IMG/VR virus record: IMGVR_UViG_3300050821_009922
Span: 1 to 52,672 of that record
From: a virus
Strand: one strand, 5' to 3'
DNA length: 52,672 bases
The notes under the pieces were generated by a model. It was not told the origin of the DNA and ran no database searches. It saw nothing but the letters and a program-made list of their open reading frames with translations. A program made the position numbers and the translations under genes. Within the stretch, counting starts at the first letter, position 1; each line of letters starts with the position of its first letter. Shown piece after piece: positions 13,387 to 21,776 of this stretch.

Positions 13387-13782
13387 TTATCTTGGGTCAG
13401 CTGAGCTGACAAACTGACACGCTGCCGTAGTTCCATTCACGGTATACACCGTGATATTGCACCGGCACCCCAGACTCGGCTTATTGCTAACACTCCTGAA
13501 CTCCCCAGAAGTAGAGGTACTCTGGTCAAACTGGTTGTACGTGGTACCACCATCCACCGAGCACTCAAAGTTGGTGGTGATGGCGGTGGCAGTCCCCCCA
13601 CTCACCACCACCTGCCAGGAATACTTGTTATAGATCCCCGGAAAGAAGAAGGTGGTTCCCGCCCCGGTAGTCGCGGTTCCGGCGGCAATTGAAACTGCCA
13701 GCTGTCCCGGATTATAAGTTGCCCCCCAGAGCAGAATGGATGCCAGCATAATCAGAGAGAATACTGCCAATACTCGTTTCAC
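13387..13782 (-). CDS. Secreted-type protein with Sec signal peptide
   Basis: GTG 13782 (overlapping the previous stop as GTGA) follows GGAGGG; 131 residues. A signal peptide (MKRVLAVFSLIMLASILLWG) precedes a beta-rich, Gly/Thr/Ser-rich body with several cysteines. The region EFRSVSNKPSLGCRCNITVYTV resembles short host-type exported proteins. This is one of three proteins with export signals in the virion part of the late operon, an odd feature for cytoplasmically assembled particles. Confidence 0.7.
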   Translation of the reverse strand: MKRVLAVFSLIMLASILLWGATYNPGQLAVSIAAGTATTGAGTTFFFPGIYNKYSWQVVVSGGTATAITTNFECSVDGGTTYNQFDQSTSTSGEFRSVSNKPSLGCRCNITVYTVNGTTAACQFVSSADPR

Positions 13783-13970
13783 TTGTGATCCCTCCGCTTC
13801 GATTTCTTCTTGTGAGCTCGGATATAGCCACCTGAACTGGTAAGTCTGCCTGCCCTCTTCATGGACAATGCTTCCGCCACCGCTTGGTCTTGAGGCACTC
13901 CCTCATGCCGCAGAAGTGAAATCTTCTTTCCCTCCGGTGAGCGTGGCTTACGTCTAGACTTCTTCTTCAC
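13779..13970 (-). CDS. Small very basic protein
   Basis: Sixty-three residues from GTG 13970, overlapping the stop of the upstream gene (GTGA). Lys/Arg-rich ends (KKKSRRKPRSPEGKK and KKKSKRRDHK) surround a short acidic helix. Such proteins may bind DNA inside the head or the capsid. Function unknown. Confidence 0.65.
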   Translation of the reverse strand: MKKKSRRKPRSPEGKKISLLRHEGVPQDQAVAEALSMKRAGRLTSSGGYIRAHKKKSKRRDHK

Positions 13971-16102
13971 TGGATTCCATGCTTTCTTTTAAACTCAGCC
14001 AGCTGGTCAGCGCTATAGTTAGCCCCACCACCTCCACTGCTGGTCATAGTGGGAGAACTGGGCCCACTGCCAAACAAAGACTTATACTGAGCCTCCACAT
14101 CCTGAAGCTTATTCCGGGTATTCCAGTAGGCCGGATCTCTAGAGGCTAATTGCTGCTTGAGCTGCAATCTCAACGAGTCCAGCTGGCCTTGTAGAATTTG
14201 AGCTTTAACTGCTGGACCGGGCTCTCCGGGACCCCTTCTAGTTGCCATGTCAATAAATGGCTCAGCGGCAGAGGGAGCACGCGGTACCGAAGTAGTCTCC
14301 CGTATGGGAGCCGTTCTGATAGTTGATGGAACTGGGAATTCCTTACGGGGATACTTGGCCACCCATTCCCGGATCGTCTTATTGCTCAGTAGGGGCTCAG
14401 TGAAGACCCGAGGTGGCAGGTAATCATAGGCACTCTTAGGGCGGGAAGTGTACTCTAAAATTCTCTGCCGCCGTACTGCCACCGGGTCAACCGGATGTAC
14501 CGGATCGGGAGCCTTAGCAGTCTTCAAGTTGGGAGCCTTGGGAAGCTTCAACTCTGGAGGCTCTCCTAGCTTAGATTCAGCAGGAGGCTCAAATTTACCC
14601 GGAGCAACCGGTACTCGAACCTTAGGTAAATTATTGACCTCAGTATCCAGCTTACGAATAGCTGATGCAGTCCCAGGTGAAGCCCCAGCATCGGTATATT
14701 TTGCCAGCCTCTCAATCAGAATATCCCCAGTCTTCCCGGTAATCTGGGGAATCAGAGAGGCCGCATTTGGAGCCTTTAGTGCTACCGCTAAAGGCGACCC
14801 TCCTGCCCGGGTCACGGAATGCATGTCCCTCCAGTCTGACTCAAACTGGGAATGGTCTTTAAGTAGCGAGGTGTAATCTTCTCCAACTCCAGCCCTACCT
14901 GCCATGGAGTTAAGCTGTCCCCCAATCACATCATCCCGCATATAGCGCAGTGCCCTCAGCACATTGGGAGGAACTGGTCGTCCATAGATAGCATCTCCCA
15001 ACGCTGAGTAATGAGTCCTAAGCTCGTCCCAGGTCGGGTCTTTCAGCCCCCAATCTCCACGCTCAATCCAGCCTGCCAAATCCCTAAACTGACGTACCGA
15101 TCCAGGGGAGCCATGCAGAAACTTCTCCTCAGCGGTCTTCATGCCAGACTGCAAATCCTTGGCATTTCCTGTTTCATCATTCAATATGCCCAGCGCTCCA
15201 CCCTTCTGAGTTGGGGTTGTGCGCAGCTTGTGCCAGCGAGAATCCAACCGGGACTTTACTGTCTGATAGGTATCCTTGAGATTCTTCTGCAATCTCTCTC
15301 CATACTCAGACTGAGATCGCTCCAAGGTAGCCTTACGATTATCCACTTTCTGAGATTCCCGCTCAGCAGCTTTAGACTGAGCAGACCTTTCCACCCACTC
15401 CCGTCGTGCCTGGTTCACCTTCTCAGCATGTTCAGATTTATTCTGAGCGCCAGACTGGTTATAGTCGTCCATCTCCTTCTGATACTTGGCATAGGCTTCA
15501 TTCACTTTATTGGAGTGTTGTTGCAGAATGTTCTGATTAGACTTCTCAACCTCAAGCTTAGCCTTCTCAAAGCGCTCAGCTCGTTTGGCGATCTGCAACT
15601 CCCTCACCATTTGCTCAATTAGCACCGGCTCCCGTCCTGCCCCAGCAAAGCGTTGCAGAGTAGCGGCAGTAATATCTTTGGCAGCCGACTTGATAGGCTC
15701 AGGACCTTCTCCTGTTTTATTCATCAACATCATAGCCAAAGCATCACCGATAACATTCTCGGGCTTACTATAAGTTGACTTGAGGGACTCTCCCATTGCC
15801 TTAAGTCCACCACCATGAGCATAAGGTGGCTTATTGACCGCATTCAGCAATTGACCAACATAGTCAATCGTGCCTAACGGATTAAGATCAGACTTGAATC
15901 TCCTTGCAACTGCCCCAGTAAGTCCACCTATAGGAGGACGCTGTTCTGAGGTCTGGATAAAGTTGATCATCTCCGGACGGCGCTCCAGCACCTTACGTAC
16001 CAACTGATCATCCGGGACAGAATCCAGCTCCGGAGCCCGTTGCTTGATCCGAGCAGCAAACTCAGCAATCGTGAGCTTATTGGTTGTTTCTTGGTCCGGC
16101 AC
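13967..16102 (-). CDS. Large internal virion protein with central coiled coil (711 aa)
   Basis: I choose GTG 16102, six bases after TTGGAG, over TTG 16114. An N-terminal segment LTIAEFAARIKQRAPELDSVPDDQLVRKVLERRPEMI has the pattern (F..RIK...P......D..L...V....P) found in many phage virion proteins. Residues about 190-320 are a long charged coiled coil. A Pro-rich region (about 470-560) follows, with a second coil near the C-terminus. Size, order in the operon and lack of enzymatic motifs suit an ejection or internal core protein of a short-tailed phage. Overlap with the next gene is 26 bases. Confidence 0.7.
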   Translation of the reverse strand: MPDQETTNKLTIAEFAARIKQRAPELDSVPDDQLVRKVLERRPEMINFIQTSEQRPPIGGLTGAVARRFKSDLNPLGTIDYVGQLLNAVNKPPYAHGGGLKAMGESLKSTYSKPENVIGDALAMMLMNKTGEGPEPIKSAAKDITAATLQRFAGAGREPVLIEQMVRELQIAKRAERFEKAKLEVEKSNQNILQQHSNKVNEAYAKYQKEMDDYNQSGAQNKSEHAEKVNQARREWVERSAQSKAAERESQKVDNRKATLERSQSEYGERLQKNLKDTYQTVKSRLDSRWHKLRTTPTQKGGALGILNDETGNAKDLQSGMKTAEEKFLHGSPGSVRQFRDLAGWIERGDWGLKDPTWDELRTHYSALGDAIYGRPVPPNVLRALRYMRDDVIGGQLNSMAGRAGVGEDYTSLLKDHSQFESDWRDMHSVTRAGGSPLAVALKAPNAASLIPQITGKTGDILIERLAKYTDAGASPGTASAIRKLDTEVNNLPKVRVPVAPGKFEPPAESKLGEPPELKLPKAPNLKTAKAPDPVHPVDPVAVRRQRILEYTSRPKSAYDYLPPRVFTEPLLSNKTIREWVAKYPRKEFPVPSTIRTAPIRETTSVPRAPSAAEPFIDMATRRGPGEPGPAVKAQILQGQLDSLRLQLKQQLASRDPAYWNTRNKLQDVEAQYKSLFGSGPSSPTMTSSGGGGANYSADQLAEFKRKHGIQ

Positions 16103-17411
16103 TCTGCGCTCCAAATATACTGTCCAGAGTCTTATCTATATCCACTGGTGCAGAAGGTGATTGAGTAGTTGGTCCACCAGTCCCAGTATCCATGGCTGCC
16201 TTGATCTCACGCTCAATAAGAGTTAACTGATTTCTTGCATCCTTGGAACTGGGAGTAGTAATGGGATTCGGCAGCTCCCGAATATACTGATCCATCAATT
16301 GCTGAGTTGATCGTGGTAGGCCAGTAATCGAGCGCAAGGCATTGATCGCACTGATAGCCCGATTCAGTTGGTACACGTAGTTTCTCTCTTTAGCAGACAT
16401 CATGCTATAGACTCCAGCATGAGCCAACTTGGTGATTGTCCATTGGCTAGGGTCTGGAGTAGTTCCCACCCCTGCTGAAATTAGTAATGCTCGGCTAGCC
16501 TTGCTATCCAGAACATCAACTGTGGATGCCAATCCCGGAACCGATGATGTTCCAAACAAACTGACATGAAGAACCCTTAATCCAGCCTCCATCTCCGGCT
16601 TAAGCTGACCCTTAGCTCCAGGAGGAGGCTTGACTCCAATCATGCGGCTTCCGGGAGGGAGAGGAATCTTGGGAAGATTCGACGTGCTGAGAGACCCTCC
16701 TGTAGCAATTGGCCCGGACTGAGTTGCATTAGGATTATCTGTGGCTCCGCTTGTTAGGGGAGTTGGGATAGAGGTATCTACTGGCCCCATGGGAGGAATC
16801 ATAGACGATCCTGATTCTCCCCTTGGTACCTTGCGAGTAACGGAACGAGTGGGAACCTGAACAACTACCGGTCCATATCCAGGTACATCCACTGTCATAG
16901 CCTGAAAACCATCACGCACCGTTTCCTGGCCCGGCAGGGCCTTATCCTTGGCAATCGCCTGTAGCACAGGCCGGATGGCATCCGAGGCTCCCTTGATATT
17001 CCCCTCAGCTACATAACCATTAGTCATAGCCTGCAACATGGGCTGGGCTTCAGGAGGAGCCTGAGCGATCTCATCCTGCAATGCCTTAAGCTGATAGCCA
17101 ACTTCTGGATTAAGCTGAATCGACTTTACAAATGGGCTGCCATCGGCATTTTGGCCTGCAGCAATCATGGTATTACCCAGCAGCTGCCACTTTGAAATAG
17201 TGGGCTTATTCGATTCAGCCGATAGGCGCTTTTCCCTAATTCCAGCAATGTCCGCATACTGCTTAGAGATCCCAAGTTCCTGCTCAGAAACGCCTAGCCG
17301 GTTCTGCTCAATCGCTAGCTTAATCTTCTCAATCTGTTCTTGACGCTTAAGTTCCTGAGCTTGAGCTAGCGACCCACCAACCGATGCTAGACCTGCTGCA
17401 AATCCACCCAT
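16077..17411 (-). CDS. Putative internal virion/ejection protein (444 aa)
   Basis: Residues 1-60 are Ala/Gln-rich helix with a coiled coil (QELKRQEQIEKIKLAIEQNR). The middle is a long Pro/Ser/Gly linker, and the C-terminal 120 residues are helical (VYQLNRAISAINALRSITG). Its place between tail and lysis genes, next to the 711-residue coiled-coil protein, suggests the set of internal proteins injected with podovirus DNA. No enzymatic motif is visible. Confidence 0.65.
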   Translation of the reverse strand: MGGFAAGLASVGGSLAQAQELKRQEQIEKIKLAIEQNRLGVSEQELGISKQYADIAGIREKRLSAESNKPTISKWQLLGNTMIAAGQNADGSPFVKSIQLNPEVGYQLKALQDEIAQAPPEAQPMLQAMTNGYVAEGNIKGASDAIRPVLQAIAKDKALPGQETVRDGFQAMTVDVPGYGPVVVQVPTRSVTRKVPRGESGSSMIPPMGPVDTSIPTPLTSGATDNPNATQSGPIATGGSLSTSNLPKIPLPPGSRMIGVKPPPGAKGQLKPEMEAGLRVLHVSLFGTSSVPGLASTVDVLDSKASRALLISAGVGTTPDPSQWTITKLAHAGVYSMMSAKERNYVYQLNRAISAINALRSITGLPRSTQQLMDQYIRELPNPITTPSSKDARNQLTLIEREIKAAMDTGTGGPTTQSPSAPVDIDKTLDSIFGAQSAGPRNNQ

Positions 17412-17413
17412 AA

Positions 17414-17632
17414 TCAGACCTTTTGTGACTGCCTTCTACGATTCGATTTCCCGGAAGTCCTCTTCACATTCGACTGCCGCTTACCTTCCTGGCTCAACCA
17501 GGGACGCTTCCAATAGCGATTAATCTCTCCCAGTTCATCGGCTTCCCAGGATCGTTTCCGAGGCTTAGGCTTGGACTGCTTTCCCCCAATATAAATATCG
17601 GGCCCTTTGATCATGGGAGGTTTCTCTGCCAT
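17414..17632 (-). CDS. Small basic protein
   Basis: Seventy-two residues, with start and previous stop sharing one base (TGATG). Almost a third of the residues are Lys or Arg, with a Trp-rich segment (RYWKRPWLSQ). Likely a minor virion component or DNA-binding protein; no family recognised. Confidence 0.65.
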   Translation of the reverse strand: MAEKPPMIKGPDIYIGGKQSKPKPRKRSWEADELGEINRYWKRPWLSQEGKRQSNVKRTSGKSNRRRQSQKV

Positions 17633-18225
17633 CAGATTGGCCCCAAACTGCTGGTATCCCCGGTAAATAACCCGGGATTGGCTGTGATCCCACCGGTTGA
17701 GCTACCCACATCCCCCCAGCCCCCTTGATCACTAGGCAATGGACCAGTGGGACCAGTCGGCTGGTTCTGGCCCGGCAATATCCCCTTCAGCATCTGGGCT
17801 AGCTGATCCGGTCTCATAGTCGACTGAATGGATGCCAGCGTCTCAGCCGGTAATCCCAGTGCCTTGAAGGCCTCAGTAATCGCCATCTGCTGCTCATTCT
17901 GCTGGTAGGGAGCCAAGGCTTGGCTTAGCACCTGGGTCTGAATGCCAGGGGCCTGGGAGAGACCCTGCTCAGCCAAGCTGGCATTCACAATATTCTCCGT
18001 TCCCTTGACCAGACCTGTCTCCAGGGGCTTATCAAACTGTTTCACCAATGAATTGATGGCCTCGGGGTGCTTGGAGTAATAGATTGATCTGTCCAGCGCT
18101 GACTTCTCTTTATTGGCCAGTGAGAACTGATTGATCATGCCAGCAATCGACGTGATCGCTCCCAATCCCTTCACGATCCCGCCTGCTCCGCCAATGCTGC
18201 TCAGAATATTGCTAAAAGCATCCAC
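17632..18225 (-). CDS. Hypothetical virion-module protein
   Basis: A 197-residue protein preceded by GGGAGG. The N-terminus is a Gly/Ile-rich hydrophobic segment (ILSSIGGAGGIVKGLGAITSIAG), followed by Ala/Gln helices and a Pro/Gly/Thr-rich tail. The hydrophobic opening is like that of small podovirus internal proteins that enter the host membrane; the role is inferred. Confidence 0.65.
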   Translation of the reverse strand: MDAFSNILSSIGGAGGIVKGLGAITSIAGMINQFSLANKEKSALDRSIYYSKHPEAINSLVKQFDKPLETGLVKGTENIVNASLAEQGLSQAPGIQTQVLSQALAPYQQNEQQMAITEAFKALGLPAETLASIQSTMRPDQLAQMLKGILPGQNQPTGPTGPLPSDQGGWGDVGSSTGGITANPGLFTGDTSSLGPI

Positions 18226-18237
18226 ATTAACCTCCCA

Positions 18238-18645
18238 CTATCCCTGACTGCCGCTCAGACCGTATGTAGCTCCTACCATAGTGTCACCACCAGGGCCAGT
18301 GCTGCTCCCAGGTGCCACTGGTGTCCCTAAAAAGGCATTCAGTGCCCCCTTACCAGAACTAGTAGTAGCCTCCCCCGGTAGCCCGGCAATCACACTGGCG
18401 AGATCAGTCAAGCTGGGAGCGCTCAGAGCTCCACCCCCCTGCTCCTGCGCGTTGGGAAGCGACGCTAAAATCGCCTTCTGCTTGGCCTGCTGATCAGCCT
18501 GAGACTGTTTCAGGGCAGCTTCCTGGGCCTGCTTGGCGGCATCTCCACCTGAAGGCTTACCCACCCCGGCAATCTGCATACCCAGCTCTGTACCGCCTAT
18601 CGCTGCTGAAATTGCCCCAATGATGACTGGAAGAGTAAATGGCAT
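18238..18645 (-). CDS. Hypothetical virion-module protein with hydrophobic N-terminus
   Basis: ATG 18645 shares a base with the upstream stop (TGATG) and follows GGGAGA. The 135-residue protein opens with PFTLPVIIGAISAAIGGTELG, a Gly-zipper-like hydrophobic segment, then a Gln/Ala coiled region and a Gly/Ser/Thr-rich tail. It is similar in plan to the next protein (17632-18225), so the two may be paralogous internal proteins. Confidence 0.65.
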   Translation of the reverse strand: MPFTLPVIIGAISAAIGGTELGMQIAGVGKPSGGDAAKQAQEAALKQSQADQQAKQKAILASLPNAQEQGGGALSAPSLTDLASVIAGLPGEATTSSGKGALNAFLGTPVAPGSSTGPGGDTMVGATYGLSGSQG

Positions 18646-19034
18646 CACTGTTCTCCCACATGCTTGGCATTCACGCTGCCATAGACCACTGTAGTCGCAG
18701 TGGTGAACATGGCACCAGCCCGAAATGCAATCCGAGCCAAGGCTTGTTCCTCTTTACGTTCAGCCACATTCAGCAGTGCCATATAGCCCAAACACTTCCG
18801 TTTATGCAGGTCCCGTATGAATGCTCTCAGCAACCGCAATAATGCCATGGGAGAGGCCTCGGGAAGCATCTTTATTCGCCATATAAACGCCAGTCCATGA
18901 CAGGGCGCTGCAATCAGTATCCCCACAATTTCATCATCATCTTTCGCCAGCCACACCCAGTCCGAGTCCAAACTCAACAGATGCCAGTTTTCCCCTTCCT
19001 TAAGGCCTTCCGGAATATGGCTAAGATCAATCAC
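18645..19034 (-). CDS. GNAT-fold acetyltransferase-like protein
   Basis: A 129-residue protein from GTG 19034. The sequence of strands and helices fits the small GNAT fold: WVWLAKDDDEIVGILIAA, then FIWRIKMLPEA, a helix with RLLRAFIRDLHKRKCLG, then LNVAERKEEQALARIAFRAGA. The acetyl-CoA pyrophosphate loop (usually R/Q-x-x-G-x-G/A) is not obvious, so activity is uncertain. GNAT-like proteins occur in the internal virion region of several podoviruses. Confidence 0.6.
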   Translation of the reverse strand: MIDLSHIPEGLKEGENWHLLSLDSDWVWLAKDDDEIVGILIAAPCHGLAFIWRIKMLPEASPMALLRLLRAFIRDLHKRKCLGYMALLNVAERKEEQALARIAFRAGAMFTTATTVVYGSVNAKHVGEQ

Positions 19035-19156
19035 TTGTAGCTACGTCTCCTTGTTCGCTTGCGAGCACTTCTGGGCAACTCGATCCCACCGCTGGGCTCT
19101 CTAAGATCCCGGGGAGGAGGCGACAGCACCTTGGCCTTGGGCTTATCTTGTCTCAT
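19031..19156 (-). CDS. 41-residue basic protein
   Basis: A short gene packed with overlaps at both ends: its ATG (19156-19154) overlaps the tail-hub stop and its stop overlaps the next GTG. The product is Arg/Lys rich (RSARKRTRRRSYK at the C-terminus) with a Pro-rich middle. The double overlap argues that it is real. Function unknown. Confidence 0.65.
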   Translation of the reverse strand: MRQDKPKAKVLSPPPRDLREPSGGIELPRSARKRTRRRSYK

Positions 19157-21765
19157 ACCGTAACCCTGCCTCGAATGGCCTTAGCAATCGCCAGCCAGTC
19201 CACCGAGTCAATCTCCAAGGGACCCGTCCAGCTGATATCCGAGTAGGCATCCATACCTGTAATCCCCAACTCGGCATAGGCCACAAACTCTCCTCCACCC
19301 ATGGGAGACACCGTGAAGTTCTTGGTTGATAGCTGAACTCCCTGCACTCCGTTCACTGTAGTCTTGGTCACCAAGCCCACTGGAGTTCCTTCTCCCCGTA
19401 ATGCCAGCTGGCGAAAATAGACCCGATCACTTGCGTCTTTGCCAAATACTTGCGGGGTCCTGATACTCGCCCTCACCAGATTGTCGGGGGCTCCAGCTTG
19501 CACCGCTCCGACATCCCAAGTGGTATCAAGCCCTGCCCCGCCCAACCAGCGCCTGACTCCACCGTCAACAAATCCTCCCATGACTGTAATTGGGATTGAT
19601 CCAATGGTCCGAAACTGCTTCAGCGCTGAAATCGTAAAGGGAAGATCAATAATCGTCCAAGATTTAAGGATTAGGTCATAGCATAATAACCGGGAGATCT
19701 GACCAAAATTAGACTGGGTGCCACCAGTATGTCCTATAAATAGAGCATCCATGGCAGCTACAGTGGTAGTACCTGGAAATACTACAAACTGGTTCTCACT
19801 ATTCGGCCCTCCACTCCCAATATAAATTCTCCACTGAGAAAATCCCGCCCCGGAAGGAAGATGGACCACTAATCTGGTATTCGACATCACCGGAACAAAG
19901 ATGGTTTGCTCTGATCCGATCTGAGTAAAGGTATGACCATCGGCAGAAACTCCCTGCACCGTGACCCACCAGTTACCACTCGTGAATGGCAATACTCCAA
20001 GATTGTCAGTCGAAAGTGAGAATGTAAGCGATGGATTAGACGTAACCAGATTACGCACTGATATAGCGCAACAGTACATAGGTGGCACTGAGGTCATCGC
20101 TGCTTTAGCAAACCAGATATAGTTCCAGTCTGCCGGGAAGATGTCAGGCTCTCCACCAAAGATATAGGGGCGAATCTCCTCGGAAATGAGCCGATCTCTC
20201 ACTCCATCAAACATAGCGATTCCCAGATGAGTCATCCTCACAATCCCAAATCCAGGCACGAACTGAATCGTCCGGGGAGACACGCAGCCAAGATCAGTCT
20301 GAGCCCGCTGAATGGAGAAGTTCGAGGCCCCGAACACGCCATTGATCTGAAAGGTGGAGAAGTCCTTGAATACTACTAGTGACCCGCTGGGAGGAATCCC
20401 TGACTCGGCGATAGTGAAGGTCGCCATTCCAGTAATCTGGGTTCCGTCATCGCGGTCGAGAAACGCCACGTTGAGCGGATTCCACGAGTTGGGATTGTTA
20501 AGATCGCTCATCTTGATACAGCTGGGCCCATCGAAGTTGTCAGTCGTGGAAGTAGGAGACGTATTCCCGATCCACAGACTCCCGGCATAGACAATGCCGT
20601 GCCCTGCGCCACGCGGAGCCGTCGCCGCTGCAATCGCCCCAGTGTTCTTCCAGTAGACCGTGCCATCCACCACAATCGAGCCCAGCGTGGCCGAGAAGGC
20701 AGGTGCTCCTCCTGCTCCCGTAGTTCCAGCCTGCGTCACGGTAAAGACATAGTTCGTGCCGCCGATGTTGACCGCGATCTGGTCTCCTACGTTCTGCACC
20801 GTCGACGCAGTACGCGAGCCGTAACTGGCCTGGAAGGTGTTCGTCAGCGGAATCGTGTTGGGCGTGGTCCCGTCTGAGCTATAAGGGACGATTCCGTTCC
20901 CTAGTATCAGAATCATCAGATTCTTGAACTGAAGGATCTGCGGGATGGGAGATAGTATCCCACTAATTCCGCCACTTGGATTCGGTGGCTGATTCCCAGA
21001 AGTAGGCGTTCCTGCCCCAGTCCCCCCACTCCCACCAAATCCTCCCGGGGTGCCATCTTTGATGGGCAGGTCTCCAGCAAACGGAGGAAAGGTAAATATC
21101 TCATTCCCAGGAATAACATAGGACGGAGATGGCACCGAGATAAACTCTACCGATTGAGTATTATCCAGCACGGGTGGAACGCTAGGCCCGAGTGAGCCAT
21201 CTACCACATTGTCTTGATACGAAGATACTCCGACTCCGACAGTTCCCGAGAAATGCTCAGTCCCGGCTCCCCCTCCAGCGACAGTACGATAAATATTGTA
21301 GCCCTGGGCCCGTGGCACCAATGTCCAGCTAACCGATCCCTTCTGAGCAGTCAAAGTTGCTGTGACTTCTAGCGATGCGTTAGTCTCTCCACCATTGCCA
21401 TCAAGCGCAGTAACTACCCACTTGTAAACTCCAGTCAGAGTCCCAGCCGCTCCCGGCGCAGCAGCGACTCCAGTAGGGCGACCAAGATGGGTATTTGCAT
21501 CTTTAACTAAGGCAAAATAACCATTCGCTGCTCCCAAGGGCTCATAGAGAAATATCTCTGCAAAGAACCCAATTGAGTTAGTGCCTACTGCTCCGTTCTG
21601 GGCAGAGATTAGCTGAGATCCATCACAAGTAAATAGCGAACCACGAGGTAGAAATATCACGTTCGAGTCGCGCGGGAATGAGCCCGGGGGCTGGGCGAAG
21701 TCCGAGGCGGCGGCGTTCACGCCGTGAAGCCATTTTGCTTGCTTGATCTTCGCTGTCTTAGCCAT
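19153..21765 (-). CDS. Tail hub/nozzle-like protein, beta-propeller type (870 aa)
   Basis: A long beta-rich protein. The N-terminal SNVIFLPRGSLFTCDGSQLIS and later repeated strand-turn units (VYAGSLWIGN, SWNPLNVAFLDRDDGTQITGMATF, VVFKDFSTFQINGVFG) have the form of the propeller core found in podovirus tail proteins such as P22 gp10 and T7 gp12. Insertions include Fn3-like segments (about 100-190), a Gly/Pro linker (about 235-265) and a carbohydrate-binding-like piece (about 310-390). Its place downstream of the adaptor supports a tail-tube or hub role. Specific family membership could not be confirmed. Confidence 0.7.
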   Translation of the reverse strand: MAKTAKIKQAKWLHGVNAAASDFAQPPGSFPRDSNVIFLPRGSLFTCDGSQLISAQNGAVGTNSIGFFAEIFLYEPLGAANGYFALVKDANTHLGRPTGVAAAPGAAGTLTGVYKWVVTALDGNGGETNASLEVTATLTAQKGSVSWTLVPRAQGYNIYRTVAGGGAGTEHFSGTVGVGVSSYQDNVVDGSLGPSVPPVLDNTQSVEFISVPSPSYVIPGNEIFTFPPFAGDLPIKDGTPGGFGGSGGTGAGTPTSGNQPPNPSGGISGILSPIPQILQFKNLMILILGNGIVPYSSDGTTPNTIPLTNTFQASYGSRTASTVQNVGDQIAVNIGGTNYVFTVTQAGTTGAGGAPAFSATLGSIVVDGTVYWKNTGAIAAATAPRGAGHGIVYAGSLWIGNTSPTSTTDNFDGPSCIKMSDLNNPNSWNPLNVAFLDRDDGTQITGMATFTIAESGIPPSGSLVVFKDFSTFQINGVFGASNFSIQRAQTDLGCVSPRTIQFVPGFGIVRMTHLGIAMFDGVRDRLISEEIRPYIFGGEPDIFPADWNYIWFAKAAMTSVPPMYCCAISVRNLVTSNPSLTFSLSTDNLGVLPFTSGNWWVTVQGVSADGHTFTQIGSEQTIFVPVMSNTRLVVHLPSGAGFSQWRIYIGSGGPNSENQFVVFPGTTTVAAMDALFIGHTGGTQSNFGQISRLLCYDLILKSWTIIDLPFTISALKQFRTIGSIPITVMGGFVDGGVRRWLGGAGLDTTWDVGAVQAGAPDNLVRASIRTPQVFGKDASDRVYFRQLALRGEGTPVGLVTKTTVNGVQGVQLSTKNFTVSPMGGGEFVAYAELGITGMDAYSDISWTGPLEIDSVDWLAIAKAIRGRVTV

Positions 21766-21776
21766 AAGATATAACT

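Noticed and set aside
14448-15622. Long plus-strand frames inside the 711-residue protein gene
   Set aside because: They are antisense shadows of a well-supported coiled-coil gene, without ribosome sites and with odd composition.
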